A DNA stretch of 64,000 bases, from positions 1-64,000 of the forward strand of contig JAURPJ010000071.1 of the NCBI GenBank assembly GCA_030835305.1, in the 5' to 3' direction. The position numbers and the translations under genes are program-made. The first letter of the stretch is position 1; every line of letters begins with the position of its first letter. The notes beneath the pieces were generated by a model, which did no database searches, was not told the DNA's origin, and was given only the letters and a program-made list of their open reading frames with translations. This document shows, one piece after another, positions 35,626 to 45,766 of this stretch. This DNA comes from Verrucomicrobiota bacterium (GTDB lineage Bacteria; Verrucomicrobiota; Verrucomicrobiia; Verrucomicrobiales; Akkermansiaceae).

Positions 35626-38600
35626 AGATGAATTCCTTGGAGTTAAAGAGAGCGTGGGTGAGATCGGCGAGCGGAGCAGAGGGTCGAGAGCCGCGTTTCG
35701 ATTCGCTCTGCCTTTTGTGCAGAATTCCGATCATCTCCTCGGCCTTCTTCAATTCCGCCCGCTGGTTCGCATTGAGAAGGTTTAGGATTTCATCGCGGGA
35801 GGGAGGCATCTCCATTCCCAGACTTTCGCCCACCTCCTTTGCCGAAAGGGCGCGATCATAAAGGCGGGCTTCAAAGATCTGACCGGCAAGCAATCTTCCT
35901 CCCGAAGGGGAGCCGTGCCGATTCCCGATGAGAACCTGAGCCTCTCCTTTTTTGAAACCCATCGAACCAGCTTTTCGATAAGCGCGACCGTAATAGGTCG
36001 CATTGCGATACACCTGAAGAGTGCCATCACCTGAATAAGTGATGGTGACCCACACCGGTTGGTTGTCGGCTTCGGTTTCGCGCGGCCCACCCGGGCTTTG
36101 CGTTCTCCGATGAAACTCGCTTCCAGGCAGCCATTGACCCGATTCAGTTTCGGCATAGACGATGGTGTCGAAGGTAGCTCCATCGAGAGTCTGGACCCCC
36201 AACGCCCCGCCCCCCTTTTGCTGGAGATTGTCAAGCTGCACGAGGACCTGCAGGGTCTTCTCGCTCAGATCCCGATCAAGCGGCACGCTGGTAAAGTAGC
36301 CCTGCTTCCGTCCCACTCTGAGGGCACCATTTTTTATCTCGGCCCCGCCGTGCAGCTTCCCGTGAAGCCCACCAAGGCTGTCCGTGGCATCCTTCTCAAA
36401 GCCCCATCGCGCCATCGGGGTGGGCACGTTTTTGGGAGCGGACACTTTTTGCGGCTTCAGCTTTGAGCGGGCCTCCGATTCCAATTCGTTGATCCTCGCT
36501 TGCGTTTTCTGAATCTCCTTCTCCAAGTTCCCATGACTTTCATTCGTCACCGCACGTTTCTTTTCCATCGCCGCTATGAAGGCTTTGATGTCTTTCATCT
36601 CGTCCGGGGACGGCTTCCGGGAAAAGGCCAGTTCATAGGCTTGGATCACCTTTTCCGCCATGGTCTCTCCCTGAAGCCGTCCGGCCCACTGCTCAGCGAG
36701 GCCAATCACCCAATCGGAATTCAGCATCGTCAGCGATTGCGCGGGAACGTTGGTTTCGTCACGACGCCCCTTGCCACCGAGTGGCACTGGTGCGTTGAAG
36801 GTTTGTAAAAAAGGATCGAGACGGTTCCGCTGTGTCCGTACATAGACGCTGCGTCGTCGGCTCTTCCCGTCCACCGTATCCCCGAACATCGATTGATCCA
36901 GCGATCCGGACACCGTAATCAAGGCATCGCGAATGGCTTCGGCCTCAAGACGCCGAAGGGAAAAGTGAGAAAGCAGTCGATTATCGGGGTCCCTCTCCCT
37001 TGCTAGCGAATCTGGCTTACTGGAACGCTGCCAAGCTCCGGTCAGAACAAGTTCGCGGATGAGCATTTTAATATCCCATCCCCCTTCCCTGAATCCACTC
37101 GCGAGATAGTCGAGCAACTCCGGGTGACTGGGCTTCTCTCCAAGGCGTCCAAAGTTATCTGTCGTCCGCACCAATCCGGAGCCGAACAGGTGATGCCACA
37201 CACGATTTACAAAAACCCGCGAGGTGAACGGATTGTCTTCTCTCAAAAAATCCCGGGCGAGCTCAAGACGCCCACTGTTTGGCTCCTGGTAGGGCGTCTT
37301 GTCGATCACTTCAAGAAAGCGCCTCTTCACCAAATGAGCCGGCTTCATATGATTACCCCGCTCATAAAACTCCTGATCGTGAGCGTCTGCCTCCCAAACC
37401 CCCGGCGCACGTACAGGCACTGCAAGTGATTGCTCCAGCTTGCGAAACTCCGTGAGCAGGGCACCACCAATCTTGGCCTTGTTTGGCAGAACTCCAAACT
37501 GTAAAAGCTCATCAAGCATCGTCGCTTGTTCGTCGCGCAACTCATCCCTGCTCCATGCATGCAAAGCCTCGAGCGCAAGCCGGTTAAAGAAGTCCGTGAG
37601 AGTATCGCCATCACGATGGCTTTCGCGCAGAAACTTCTTCATCTTTGCGACTTCCTGATCGGCAGGATTCACACTTCCTTTCCTGGTGACCACTGCCCTT
37701 GAAATACCGAACCACGATCGCTCATCATTCTTGGCCAGGATAGGCTGATCACGGGCCGTGCTTAGCTCGAGATGAATGCGATCGCCTTTCCAGTAATCCA
37801 GGTTGTGGCGGATCCACCTCCACTTTCCGCTCTTCAGATCCGTCGAGGGAAAGACCGTGCCGTTGCGGGGATAGTTTTGCACCGAGTAGCGCACCACCGC
37901 GTTTCCACTGCCACGGACCCTCATCCAAACTTCTTCGTCGCCTTCAAGCTCGATGCGCGGTGAGATCGCGACACCACGATCCTTGTCGCTGAGTTCGTTT
38001 GAAAAGATTCCCGAAGGATAGATCGCCGACAACAAGGACCCACCTCCTGACGCAATCGCGAAACTCCCACTCCCGACCCCGACCCCGCCGGCGGTCCCCT
38101 CTCCGTGTCGCGTCCACCGGGCAAGGTCGCGACCGCTCCACTGATACCGTGCTTTCCCGCCTGCGCCATTACTCTCCTTGCCGAGGTATGCCGCCATATC
38201 CCTGCGCCCGTCATCCCAAGTCCGCAAAAAAAGAAATTCATTCTTCTGGTTGCCGTCTTTGAAGAGAGTCTCCTGGGATTGCAAAAATTGCTCGCTCCAC
38301 TTTGGCTGGTCGAGAAGCCACTTCTTCAGAAGGACTTGCTTCAACTGCAACTTGAGTTCCGTCATCTTAGAGCGGATCCCTCTTTCATCCACCGCATCAA
38401 CTCGAACCACCCCGGGTTTGGTCGATCCAAAGATCCCAAATATTGCGTAGTAGTCTTCCTGACTAATGGCATCGAATTTATGATTGTGGCATCGGGCACA
38501 AGACACCGTGAGCCCTTGAAAAGCTTTCGTAACGACATTGACCTGATCATCAGTGAAGCGAACTTTCTCATCGAGCGCATCGGTCGGAGCAAAGCCGTGA

Positions 38601-39541
38601 AAGACCATCCTGAGATGAGCTGCTCCCAGCGCCGACTCATTGATGCCATTCTTAAGGCGGGGCTTCTTCAAAAGATCACCGGCAATGTGTTCGGTGACCA
38701 AGGTATCGTAGGGCACGTTATCATTAAGAGCGCGAATCAGGTAATCACGATATCGCCAGGAATCACGAATAGCGGGATCCCCCTCGCTGCCGTGCGAGTC
38801 AGCATAGCGAATCCAATCCATCCAATGCCGCGCCCAGCGCTCGCCGAATTGTGGTGAGCTTAAAAATTCATCCACCAATATTTCCCAACGATTTGCCCTC
38901 GTATCGGCGAGGTAACGATTCACCTCCACCACAGTGGGCGGCAGCCCCCGCAGCGCAAAGCTGAGACGCCGAACCAAGGCCCGATCGTCAGCGCGCTCCG
39001 CCTTCTTTAAGCCAGCCTCTTCCATCTTGACCTGCAAAAATCGGTCAACCGGATCCCCCTCACCCTTGGGAGGCTCGACACCACGAATGGGCTGAAAACT
39101 CCACCACTGCTTTCGACGCTCCATCACCTGCTCCCAACTGCTGTCTTCTGCAACTTCCTCGTCCGATGGGGGCTCATCACGAGGATCCGGCGCACCCATC
39201 GCGATCCATTTGATAAAGTCGGTGACGACGCGCTCGTCCAACTTCGCCCCGTCCTTGGGCATCTCCATGCCTTTTTCCTCATGACGAAGCACCTTGATCA
39301 AATAGCTTTCTTCCGGATTTTTGAAATCGAAGAGGTCTTCGCTTTCGCCACCCTCCAACATGGCAGCCCGATGATCCAGCGCCAGCCCTCCCCTTTGTTT
39401 CCCACCCGTGCGGTGGCATTCGTAACAATCCTGCGCGAGAATCGGGCGAATCCGCTTCTCAAAAAACTCGATCTTCTCGGGCTCACCCGGATCAGCACAT
39501 GCCAAGTCTGTGAGAAGCGGTAGTAATATCCATCGAATCAC
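35615..39541 (-). CDS. PSCyt1-DUF1549-DUF1553 surface cytochrome protein with LamG-like insert
   Basis: 1308 residues with a short signal (1-16). PSCyt1 has heme motif CYECH at 39-43 and a likely Met in [14 protein letters not shown]1549/PSCyt2 follows ([43 protein letters not shown]) with [10 protein letters not shown] as a second heme-binding motif. After a long beta-rich middle section, DUF1553/PSD1 runs through [36 protein letters not shown] and [11 protein letters not shown] coiled coil and a LamG-like domain ([13 protein letters not shown] to [11 protein letters not shown]) are then inserted before the family's normal C-terminal tail ([15 protein letters not shown]). It overlaps the DUF1501 gene by 11 bases. 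Role: unassigned envelope redox protein. Confidence 0.93.
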   Translation of the reverse strand: MIRWILLPLLTDLACADPGEPEKIEFFEKRIRPILAQDCYECHRTGGKQRGGLALDHRAAMLEGGESEDLFDFKNPEESYLIKVLRHEEKGMEMPKDGAKLDERVVTDFIKWIAMGAPDPRDEPPSDEEVAEDSSWEQVMERRKQWWSFQPIRGVEPPKGEGDPVDRFLQVKMEEAGLKKAERADDRALVRRLSFALRGLPPTVVEVNRYLADTRANRWEILVDEFLSSPQFGERWARHWMDWIRYADSHGSEGDPAIRDSWRYRDYLIRALNDNVPYDTLVTEHIAGDLLKKPRLKNGINESALGAAHLRMVFHGFAPTDALDEKVRFTDDQVNVVTKAFQGLTVSCARCHNHKFDAISQEDYYAIFGIFGSTKPGVVRVDAVDERGIRSKMTELKLQLKQVLLKKWLLDQPKWSEQFLQSQETLFKDGNQKNEFLFLRTWDDGRRDMAAYLGKESNGAGGKARYQWSGRDLARWTRHGEGTAGGVGVGSGSFAIASGGGSLLSAIYPSGIFSNELSDKDRGVAISPRIELEGDEEVWMRVRGSGNAVVRYSVQNYPRNGTVFPSTDLKSGKWRWIRHNLDYWKGDRIHLELSTARDQPILAKNDERSWFGISRAVVTRKGSVNPADQEVAKMKKFLRESHRDGDTLTDFFNRLALEALHAWSRDELRDEQATMLDELLQFGVLPNKAKIGGALLTEFRKLEQSLAVPVRAPGVWEADAHDQEFYERGNHMKPAHLVKRRFLEVIDKTPYQEPNSGRLELARDFLREDNPFTSRVFVNRVWHHLFGSGLVRTTDNFGRLGEKPSHPELLDYLASGFREGGWDIKMLIRELVLTGAWQRSSKPDSLARERDPDNRLLSHFSLRRLEAEAIRDALITVSGSLDQSMFGDTVDGKSRRRSVYVRTQRNRLDPFLQTFNAPVPLGGKGRRDETNVPAQSLTMLNSDWVIGLAEQWAGRLQGETMAEKVIQAYELAFSRKPSPDEMKDIKAFIAAMEKKRAVTNESHGNLEKEIQKTQARINELESEARSKLKPQKVSAPKNVPTPMARWGFEKDATDSLGGLHGKLHGGAEIKNGALRVGRKQGYFTSVPLDRDLSEKTLQVLVQLDNLQQKGGGALGVQTLDGATFDTIVYAETESGQWLPGSEFHRRTQSPGGPRETEADNQPVWVTITYSGDGTLQVYRNATYYGRAYRKAGSMGFKKGEAQVLIGNRHGSPSGGRLLAGQIFEARLYDRALSAKEVGESLGMEMPPSRDEILNLLNANQRAELKKAEEMIGILHKRQSESKRGSRPSAPLADLTHALFNSKEFIYVR

Positions 39542-39615
39542 AGTTTTTTAATACGCGGAACCGGCTCCCGGCTCTATCGGAGAATTGCGGCAAAACCCAG
39601 GTCACCGGCCCTCTC

Positions 39616-40056
39616 TCATTTTTCCTGATCCAAAAGAGCCTCGATCACTCGTATCTCATCATCGCTCACTGAGCGGTATCCACGGGGAAATTCGGTCCAC
39701 CCAAATCCCCAGCGCCAGGGGGTGGGTAGCCACGGATGACCTCCGACACGCACTCCGAGATAGACGATTTGAGCAACCATGGGCTTCCCCTTGCTACGGA
39801 TCCCATCCCGTAGTCTTTGGTCCGCTTCCCGGCGCTCCCGGCAGGTTCCTCCCTTCCAGTAGGAGAAGTCATGTTTCACGCAATCATCGCGCCAAAGCAC
39901 GGGCTCTTTTTGAGTCCCATCGGGAAACATACTGCATCCGTCCGACTCAAACGCCCGCAATCGGGCCGGTCCGCCTGACTGACATCCAACCATCAGAAAA
40001 CACACCACGAGAAGGAGCCACGCTCCTGCACAAATTCCGGGCCGCTCTCTTTCCAT
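39616..40056 (-). CDS. lipoprotein with phospholipase A2-like active-site motif
   Basis: 146 residues. A hydrophobic leader and lipobox LMVGCQ put the lipidated Cys at 25. The mature part contains FESDGCSMFPDG, then DDCVKHDFSYWKGG, where C-x-x-H-D-F-x-Y resembles the catalytic His-Asp helix of secreted and prokaryotic phospholipases A2, and ADQRLRDGI. A C-terminal segment is rich in Trp and Pro (GGHPWLPTPWRWGFGW). It is shorter than most PLA2s and has few cysteines, so an inactive or non-lipid role is possible. It stands alone downstream of the cytochrome gene, which reads in the same direction. Confidence 0.62.
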   Translation of the reverse strand: MERERPGICAGAWLLLVVCFLMVGCQSGGPARLRAFESDGCSMFPDGTQKEPVLWRDDCVKHDFSYWKGGTCRERREADQRLRDGIRSKGKPMVAQIVYLGVRVGGHPWLPTPWRWGFGWTEFPRGYRSVSDDEIRVIEALLDQEK

Positions 40057-40458
40057 ATCGCCTTAAGGCTAGCAACACGGAACATTTTGGCCCGCCTTTT
40101 CGCCCTGATTCTTTGATCAAAGACCAACCCTTCCCAATCGACCATCTCCTGACAGACCTAGCTAGCCTCCGAACCGGAAAGATTCCCTCAATTGGATGAT
40201 TACCTCTCCTAATCTCGTCGTGAAAGTCTAATCCGCGACCAAGGCCACCGAAGGTCCCCGTCAATTTGAAGCCAGCAACCACCTGGCCCATTGGCGATCT
40301 GCCTCCGCAAACGAAATCAGACTCGAAACCCGGCAGGACCACCCCGCCGGGACCCTCCGTGACAACTCGCGAACCCTCGACTCGTGCCTTCGTATTTCCC
40401 TTGAATTGAGAATTTTGCCTTCATCATTTCCTTTCAAAACAGCTAAGCTCAATTCCTG
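40057..40458. other. intergenic, nothing recognised
   Basis: About 400 bases between divergent genes. Frames of 60 or more codons exist on the minus strand but have no signal or motif and look like chance. No palindrome or strong hairpin was noticed. Promoters for the PLA2-like lipoprotein and the esterase should lie here; none could be assigned. Confidence 0.3.
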
Positions 40459-41337
40459 ATGAAATTGACTTCCTTTCTCTTCGTGATCTCCAGTCTCGCC
40501 ACTAGCGCCGCCCCTCTCACCCTGCCTCTCTGGACCGGCGAGGTCCCCGGCGAAAAGGACCAGAAAGTCGGCGAGGAAAAGGTAGAGGACAGAAACAACG
40601 ACGGAATCACCCGCACCTCCAACGTCAGCAAGCCCACGATCACGGTCTATCCGGCTCCGGCAAACCATGCGAACGGCGCAGCCGTCATCGTGGCACCTGG
40701 CGGCGGCTACGGCATCCTCGCCTCCAAGCACGAAGGCTCCGATGTCTGCGATTGGCTTAACGAAATCGGAGTCACTGCAATCCTGCTAAAATACCGCGTC
40801 CCCCGTCGGGCCAATCTCGAAAAGCACCACGCTCCCATGCAAGATGCCCAACGGGCCGTCAGCCTCGTTCGTTCAAAAGCCGCTGAATGGAAGATCGATC
40901 CAAACCGAATCGGCTTGCTTGGTTTCTCCGCCGGAGGACACCTCACCGCAACGGTTCTCACCTCTGATGGCTCCGTGAGCTTCCCAATGGAGGACGTCGA
41001 CAAACACTCCCCAATTCCCGACTTCGGACTCCTCATCTACCCTGCGTATCTCAAGAGCGAAAAAGATCCCAACAAGCTGGTTCCCGAAGTCTCGGTGGAT
41101 AAAAACACGCCACCATCTTTTGTCGTCATCGCCCACGGTGATTCCCGATTTGTCGAAGGAGCCGCTCTTTACTACCTCGCGATGCAGCGCGCCAAGCGGC
41201 AATGCGAACTCCACATCTATGGCAAAGGCGGTCACGGATATGGAATGAAGGAAATTCCCGAAAGAGTCGGGGAATGGACCACGCAAGCAGCTGGTTGGAT
41301 GAAAGAGACGGGACTACTGGAGGCTGCAAAAAAATAA
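40459..41337 (+). CDS. secreted alpha/beta hydrolase, acetylxylan-esterase-like
   Basis: 292 residues with a signal peptide (1-18). After the N-terminal ITVYPAP strand comes the oxyanion loop APGGGYG (79-85), the nucleophile elbow GFSAGG with Ser157, and GKGGHGYG with the catalytic His near 259. The acid residue is probably Asp228 in AHGDSRFVEGA, where most relatives read D-D. The family (BD-FAE/pectinacetylesterase-like lipase group) deacetylates xylan and other plant or algal glycans. This suits a role beside the sulfatases. It is a single gene, converging with the phospholipase-D-like gene. Confidence 0.87.
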   Translation: MKLTSFLFVISSLATSAAPLTLPLWTGEVPGEKDQKVGEEKVEDRNNDGITRTSNVSKPTITVYPAPANHANGAAVIVAPGGGYGILASKHEGSDVCDWLNEIGVTAILLKYRVPRRANLEKHHAPMQDAQRAVSLVRSKAAEWKIDPNRIGLLGFSAGGHLTATVLTSDGSVSFPMEDVDKHSPIPDFGLLIYPAYLKSEKDPNKLVPEVSVDKNTPPSFVVIAHGDSRFVEGAALYYLAMQRAKRQCELHIYGKGGHGYGMKEIPERVGEWTTQAAGWMKETGLLEAAKK

Positions 41338-41369
41338 GATCCCGCTCCCGGCAGTCTGTCGGACTGCTA
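41338..41369. terminator. short hairpin between converging genes
   Basis: GCAGTC (41351-41356) and GACTGC (41362-41367) form a perfect six-pair stem with a five-base loop between the esterase stop and the phospholipase-D-like stop. No T tract follows on either strand, so it would be at best a weak intrinsic terminator. Confidence 0.3.
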
Positions 41370-42776
41370 AAGTTGCTGGAGAAGGGGAGTCGAAAGCGAG
41401 TATGGCGGCACCTTCAATTCCAACTTTCCGAGCCTCTTCGATTCTCTGATATCCTTCTCGAAGACCCGGCGTCGAAGCTCCTCGGCACTCTTTGGATCGG
41501 AGTAGGCGATATTCAATTCCCCATTGATGCGCATACTCAACCCATCAAAGTTGGCAGAACCGAGGCAGACCCAGTCATCGACCATGATGGCCTTCACATG
41601 CGAAAAATTTGGGTAGGCGTAAGCCCGGCAACCCTTGTCCAACAGGGTCGCTGCGAAGCGACGGTTTGCGGTATCAAGAAGTTTTGAATCATTCTCCACG
41701 GGATAAATAAAATTCACCTCCACTCCCCGACTGCGGGCCGCGAGGAGTTCCCTGAGAAGCAGTTCGGAAGTGACGTAGGAGTTCTGCAGATAAATCCGGC
41801 GGCGGCTCATCCTGATCGCGACCAACATCGCTTCCTCAATCTCCGCTCTTTCCGGTGTCGTCCGCAGGATGCGAATCGGAAAATGCGAGTCTTTTGCGGC
41901 GGTAAGGTCAGGCTTCTGATCCCGATGCAAAAAGGCACGCCAATCCCCCCACAAACCTTGAAGTTTCCACGAATGATTAAAGCGATTTTGTAGCTCGGTG
42001 GTGACCGGACCTGTTACTCTTACCATGAGATCGTGCCACTCATACCGATACTCCCTCCCGATGTTCATCCCACCCAGATAGGCCTCATTCCGATCAATCA
42101 TGATCAGCTTGGAATGGTCTGCCACCAGCCAGGGGTTCTGGGACATTCTCGCTTGAACCCTACTCTTCTCTTTCAGATAGTGGGGCATTGACAAGGGAGC
42201 TACAAATCCAGGTGGCAGCGGCCCGGCAGGAGGCTCCCACCAGGCACCGATCGATCCGAGTCGATCCATCAGAACACGGCACTTCACTTCCTTGCTCCGC
42301 TTCTTCAGACGGTCGGCGAAACCAGTGGCCACGTCATCGTTATCAAAGATGAAAACTTGAGTGTCAATTTGCTGCCTGGCACCATTGACCGAGCGGTAGA
42401 GTGCTGGAAAAAACTCGACCCCATCCACCAACAAATCGACTTCGCCGGGATAGGGCTTTGGCAATCCCACCAGATCCAATCCTTCTTCGATATCCGCGCC
42501 CTTGGCAAACGCGGGATTTAACAAGGCTCGGTCATTACTGAAATTTTCCCCAAGAAGGCGTGAGCGCTCATACCACATGGAGGCGCCCTTCGTGGTTCCG
42601 GAAACCGGGTTGCTGATCAACGATTTCATCGAACCATGGACCAAGGCCTTCACGATCAACTCGCTCGGCATCCCGGTGGCCGCTCCCGAGTCCCGGTTAT
42701 TCCAAAAAGGAGTATCCGGTAGAGAACAGGAAGCCATGGCCAACGCCGGAACCACCGCCATGAGACGCATGCGCAT
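41367..42776 (-). CDS. phospholipase D / cardiolipin-synthase-like lipoprotein
   Basis: About 469 residues from the ATG at 42774-42776; the frame could begin 11 codons earlier. The leader MRMRLMAVVPALAMASCSLPD ends in a lipobox-like A-S-C, suggesting an envelope lipoprotein. Two HKD motifs are present: HSKLIMID followed by YLGGMNIGREY, and HVKAIMVDDWVCLGSANFDGLS, so both catalytic halves are intact. RIYLQNSYVTSELLLREL is the usual strand between them. Activity would be phosphatidyl transfer or hydrolysis, perhaps cardiolipin synthesis from outside the inner membrane. Unlike classical cardiolipin synthases there are no N-terminal membrane helices. It is transcribed alone. Confidence 0.83.
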   Translation of the reverse strand: MRMRLMAVVPALAMASCSLPDTPFWNNRDSGAATGMPSELIVKALVHGSMKSLISNPVSGTTKGASMWYERSRLLGENFSNDRALLNPAFAKGADIEEGLDLVGLPKPYPGEVDLLVDGVEFFPALYRSVNGARQQIDTQVFIFDNDDVATGFADRLKKRSKEVKCRVLMDRLGSIGAWWEPPAGPLPPGFVAPLSMPHYLKEKSRVQARMSQNPWLVADHSKLIMIDRNEAYLGGMNIGREYRYEWHDLMVRVTGPVTTELQNRFNHSWKLQGLWGDWRAFLHRDQKPDLTAAKDSHFPIRILRTTPERAEIEEAMLVAIRMSRRRIYLQNSYVTSELLLRELLAARSRGVEVNFIYPVENDSKLLDTANRRFAATLLDKGCRAYAYPNFSHVKAIMVDDWVCLGSANFDGLSMRINGELNIAYSDPKSAEELRRRVFEKDIRESKRLGKLELKVPPYSLSTPLLQQL

Positions 42777-43056
42777 TCCCCTTGTCCTAGAGGAAATCGA
42801 AGGAATCAAAAGGTGAAAATTGAAAAGTCATCAATCACCGCACTGCGCCCGGATTCGAATTTCGGCCTTACTACCCCAAAACCGATCTGCTTTGTCAAAG
42901 ACTCTCACAGGAACTCATGCCCACGGACTCAGATCGGGTCACGATCTCAAAGAGGTGCTCAACACGCTCATGATTAAAGAAGACCGACCAGCCATGCGGG
43001 TGCTTTGCACAACTGGAAGTTGGGCTGACACAGACTGGAAATGAAAGGAGCTACCC

Positions 43057-44499
43057 GTGCCAAAGGTATCTTCCCGGGTGAAATTCACTCTCCTGCTTAC
43101 CCTCGCTGCAACCACTCTTCTGCAAGGAAAATCCTATGTCCTCATCGTAGTCGATGACCTCGGCTACATGGATATTGGTGCCTATAATCCCAATACCTTT
43201 TACGAAACTCCGAACGTCGACAAGCTTGCCCAATCAGGCCTGAAATTCACCAACGGCTACGCGGCCAACCCGGTCTGCTCCCCCACCCGCTTCGGGATCC
43301 AAACCGGCCGCTATCCCACCCGCAAGGATTGCACCAATTTCTTCAGCGGACGACGCGGCGGCAAATTCGCCTGCGCTCCGCTCCACGATCGTCTCGATCA
43401 CGGCGAAACAACCCTCGCCGAGGCCCTCAAAGAGAAAGGATACTCCACCTTCTTTGCTGGAAAATGGCACCTCGGTCCGACCGAAGAATTCTGGCCCGAG
43501 AAGCACGGATATGATGTCAACAAGGCAGGCTATAAAGCCGGTGGGCCCTACACCGGGAAACGATACTTCTCACCCTACGACAATCCCAAGCTTGAGAACG
43601 GCCCCGACGGCGAGCACCTTCCCGACCGCCTCGCCACCGAAACCTGCCTATTCATGGAGGCCAACAAGGAGAAGCCCTTCTTCGCAATGCTCTCGTTCTA
43701 CTCGGTTCACACTCCGCTGATCGGACGACCCGATCTCGTTGCGAAATACAAAAAGAAGGCCAAAAAAATCAACGGAGAGGAATTCGGTGATGAAGAGCAA
43801 GTCTTCGGCAACAAACCACGCAAAGTCCGTATCCTGCAAAAGCACGCCGTCTATGCCGCGATGGTGGAAGCGATGGACCAGGCCGTTGGCAAGGTTATGA
43901 AGAAAGTCGAGGAACTGGGTCTTGAAGACGAGGTCGTCATTTGCTTCACCTCGGACAACGGCGGTCTATCCACCTCGGAAGGATCTCCGACTTCCAACCT
44001 CCCGCTGAGAGGCGGCAAGGGCTGGATTTATGAAGGAGGAATTCGCGAGCCTTTCATCGTCAAGTGGCCCGGCGTCACCAGGCCCGGCACGACCAGCACA
44101 GTTCCTGTGATGAGCACCGACTTCTTCCCGACCTTCGTGAAAGCCGCAGGCGGCGAGCCCAAAGGAACAGTCGATGGCACGGACCTCATGCCTCTCCTCA
44201 AAGGTGGCGATCTCGATCGCGACGCCCTCTACTGGCACTATCCGCACTACAGCAATCAGGGTGGATTCCCCTCGGGCGCCATCCGTATGGGTGACTGGAA
44301 ATTGGTCGAACGCTACGAAGACGGCCGCGTCCATCTTTACAACCTCAGGCACGACATCGGAGAAAGGAATGATCTCGCCAAAGACAACGCAGAACAGGTC
44401 AAAGTCATGCGCACCAAACTGCATGCCTGGTATAAGGAAACTGATGCCAAGTTCCTGCAGAAGAAAAAGGGCCAGAAGGAAGAACCCTGGAGGCCTTAG
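43057..44499 (+). CDS. secreted sulfatase (Cys type)
   Basis: 480 residues from GTG 43057, with AAAGGAG seven bases upstream deciding the start. The signal peptide is MPKVSSRVKFTLLLTLAATT to about residue 24. Landmarks: IVVDDLGYMDIG (metal Asp 33-34), CSPTR with Cys74 for formylglycine, TGRYPTRKD, FAGKWHLGP, MLSFYSVHTPL, FTSDNGGLS and GGIREPFIVKWPG. It is a full-length arylsulfatase-type enzyme acting on polysaccharide or small sulfate esters. It is transcribed alone and converges with the metallophosphoesterase gene. A hairpin repeat lies just after its stop. Confidence 0.92.
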   Translation: MPKVSSRVKFTLLLTLAATTLLQGKSYVLIVVDDLGYMDIGAYNPNTFYETPNVDKLAQSGLKFTNGYAANPVCSPTRFGIQTGRYPTRKDCTNFFSGRRGGKFACAPLHDRLDHGETTLAEALKEKGYSTFFAGKWHLGPTEEFWPEKHGYDVNKAGYKAGGPYTGKRYFSPYDNPKLENGPDGEHLPDRLATETCLFMEANKEKPFFAMLSFYSVHTPLIGRPDLVAKYKKKAKKINGEEFGDEEQVFGNKPRKVRILQKHAVYAAMVEAMDQAVGKVMKKVEELGLEDEVVICFTSDNGGLSTSEGSPTSNLPLRGGKGWIYEGGIREPFIVKWPGVTRPGTTSTVPVMSTDFFPTFVKAAGGEPKGTVDGTDLMPLLKGGDLDRDALYWHYPHYSNQGGFPSGAIRMGDWKLVERYEDGRVHLYNLRHDIGERNDLAKDNAEQVKVMRTKLHAWYKETDAKFLQKKKGQKEEPWRP

Positions 44500-44507
44500 A
44501 ATCCGAT

Positions 44508-44530
44508 AGCTGGAAGCTCCGGCTTTCAAG
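44508..44530. repeat. short imperfect palindrome, copy 1
   Basis: AGCTGGAAGCTCCGGCTTTC folds as an imperfect stem with a three-base loop and lies in the gap between the sulfatase stop and the metallophosphoesterase stop. A near-identical copy in the same orientation lies on the other side of the phosphoesterase gene at 45556-45579. In this convergent gap it may act as a transcription end, but no clear T tract follows. Confidence 0.5.
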
Positions 44531-44568
44531 CCCCACGACGAGGAGGTAATAGCCTCAGGGGCTTCCGA

Positions 44569-45540
44569 CTACTTTATTCCAATCACCCGCGCACGAATTT
44601 CCGGAGTCACCGAGCCTTTGGGCTCACGATTGAGCCCCAACTCCCCTGGGCTTTTTCCCACCCATGTGGTTACTCTTTTCTCGACAGAGACTTGCTGGGT
44701 TTTCGGTTCAAAAGTCAGCGTCGTGAAAAGAGACTCGTGATAGGGGCTGGTGTATTGCAGGGCGGAGTGCTTCGCATGAACTTCGGGAGGATAGCTTTCG
44801 TGGGCATACTTTGCACCCAGCCAGTGATACGATGCCGAGTTGATATGAAGGTATGGAATTCCGCCAACCTCCGTGAGCAGATCGATATGAGTATGGCCGT
44901 TCATTGCCAAAACGACCTTGTCGGAGTGCTTTGAGAGGATCTTTTGAACCTCCCCGGCATTATCGATGGGATAGGGCCCGGCAATAGGTTGATGGGAGAC
45001 GATCACAACCGGCCCTTTGAGTTCGCTGAGAGTTTTTTCCAACCACGCCACCTGGTCCTCTCCAATAAACTGGGGATAACCTCCCTTGTGCTTGGCCGAA
45101 CCCTTCTCGTTCGCGTCGAGCACGATGAAATGAAGGCCTTTCAGTTCATGATGATAATAGGTCGATTTCATTCCCCACGACTCAAGGCACTGTTTCTTGC
45201 TCAGACCGCCGTCAGTATCGTGGTTCCCGATGACGTGAAGAGTGGTCTCATGAGCCTTGTTGAAACGATCGACAATCATCTGATTCGCTTTATTGGCGAA
45301 GGCAAAGTCTCCCATTTGCAGGAGAGCATCCGGCTTGCTCTTCGCCATTTCGCCAAGAAAAGCATCGAGTCGTTCCGTGCCATCGGGAATGAGATCCACA
45401 TGCAGGTCTGCAATCACGCCCACGCGGATCGGTTTGGAGAGAGCTTTGAGCGCAGAGAAAGCCATGGTGGAAACCGGAAAACTCGCTCCACCAAGAGCGA
45501 GGGTTTTGGAAAAATGTCGCCGAGTGATCTTCACTAACAA
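44569..45540 (-). CDS. exported calcineurin-like metallophosphoesterase
   Basis: 323 residues. The N-terminus KITRRHFSKTLALGGASF is a Tat signal. The five metallophosphatase motifs are intact: GVIADLHVD (41-49), LQMGDFAF (75-81), VIGNHDTD (104-110), VIVSHQPI and NGHTHID. Extra residues C-terminal to the catalytic core (about 240-323) are beta-rich. Members of this exported group hydrolyse phosphate mono- or diesters. It is read alone between two copies of a small palindrome. Confidence 0.87.
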   Translation of the reverse strand: MLVKITRRHFSKTLALGGASFPVSTMAFSALKALSKPIRVGVIADLHVDLIPDGTERLDAFLGEMAKSKPDALLQMGDFAFANKANQMIVDRFNKAHETTLHVIGNHDTDGGLSKKQCLESWGMKSTYYHHELKGLHFIVLDANEKGSAKHKGGYPQFIGEDQVAWLEKTLSELKGPVVIVSHQPIAGPYPIDNAGEVQKILSKHSDKVVLAMNGHTHIDLLTEVGGIPYLHINSASYHWLGAKYAHESYPPEVHAKHSALQYTSPYHESLFTTLTFEPKTQQVSVEKRVTTWVGKSPGELGLNREPKGSVTPEIRARVIGIK

Positions 45541-45555
45541 ACCACTATCACACGT

Positions 45556-45579
45556 AGCTGAAAGCTCCAGCTTTCGGCT
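45556..45579. repeat. short palindrome, copy 2
   Basis: AGCTGAAAGCTCCAGCTTTC is a nearly perfect inverted repeat (AAAGCT-cc-AGCTTT core) 16 bases upstream of the metallophosphoesterase start. It matches the copy at 44508-44530 at about 17 of 20 positions, in the same orientation. It could be a repetitive extragenic palindrome unit or an operator; two copies are too few to decide. Confidence 0.5.
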
Positions 45580-45766
45580 AATTCTTTAAAAAGTCGCATT
45601 CAGGGTAGACGTTCCTCCCATGTGGCACGTTGGTAAACCGCTTCCGATTCACACCTTGAGGCGGGCACCCCTCTTTTGTGATTCATCTCTCTTTCTCAGC
45701 CCGCCCCATTGTCGTTTTCGTTCTTCATCGGAGGTTGAAGAGCGGCAAAAGAAATGAGGAAGATCG

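Noticed and set aside
40261-40731. 156-codon minus-strand frame across the esterase start
   Set aside because: It overlaps the esterase signal region antisense and has no recognisable content.
42820-43044. 74-codon plus-strand frame before the fourth sulfatase
   Set aside because: It has no signal, motif or good start, and the sulfatase has its own ribosome site downstream.
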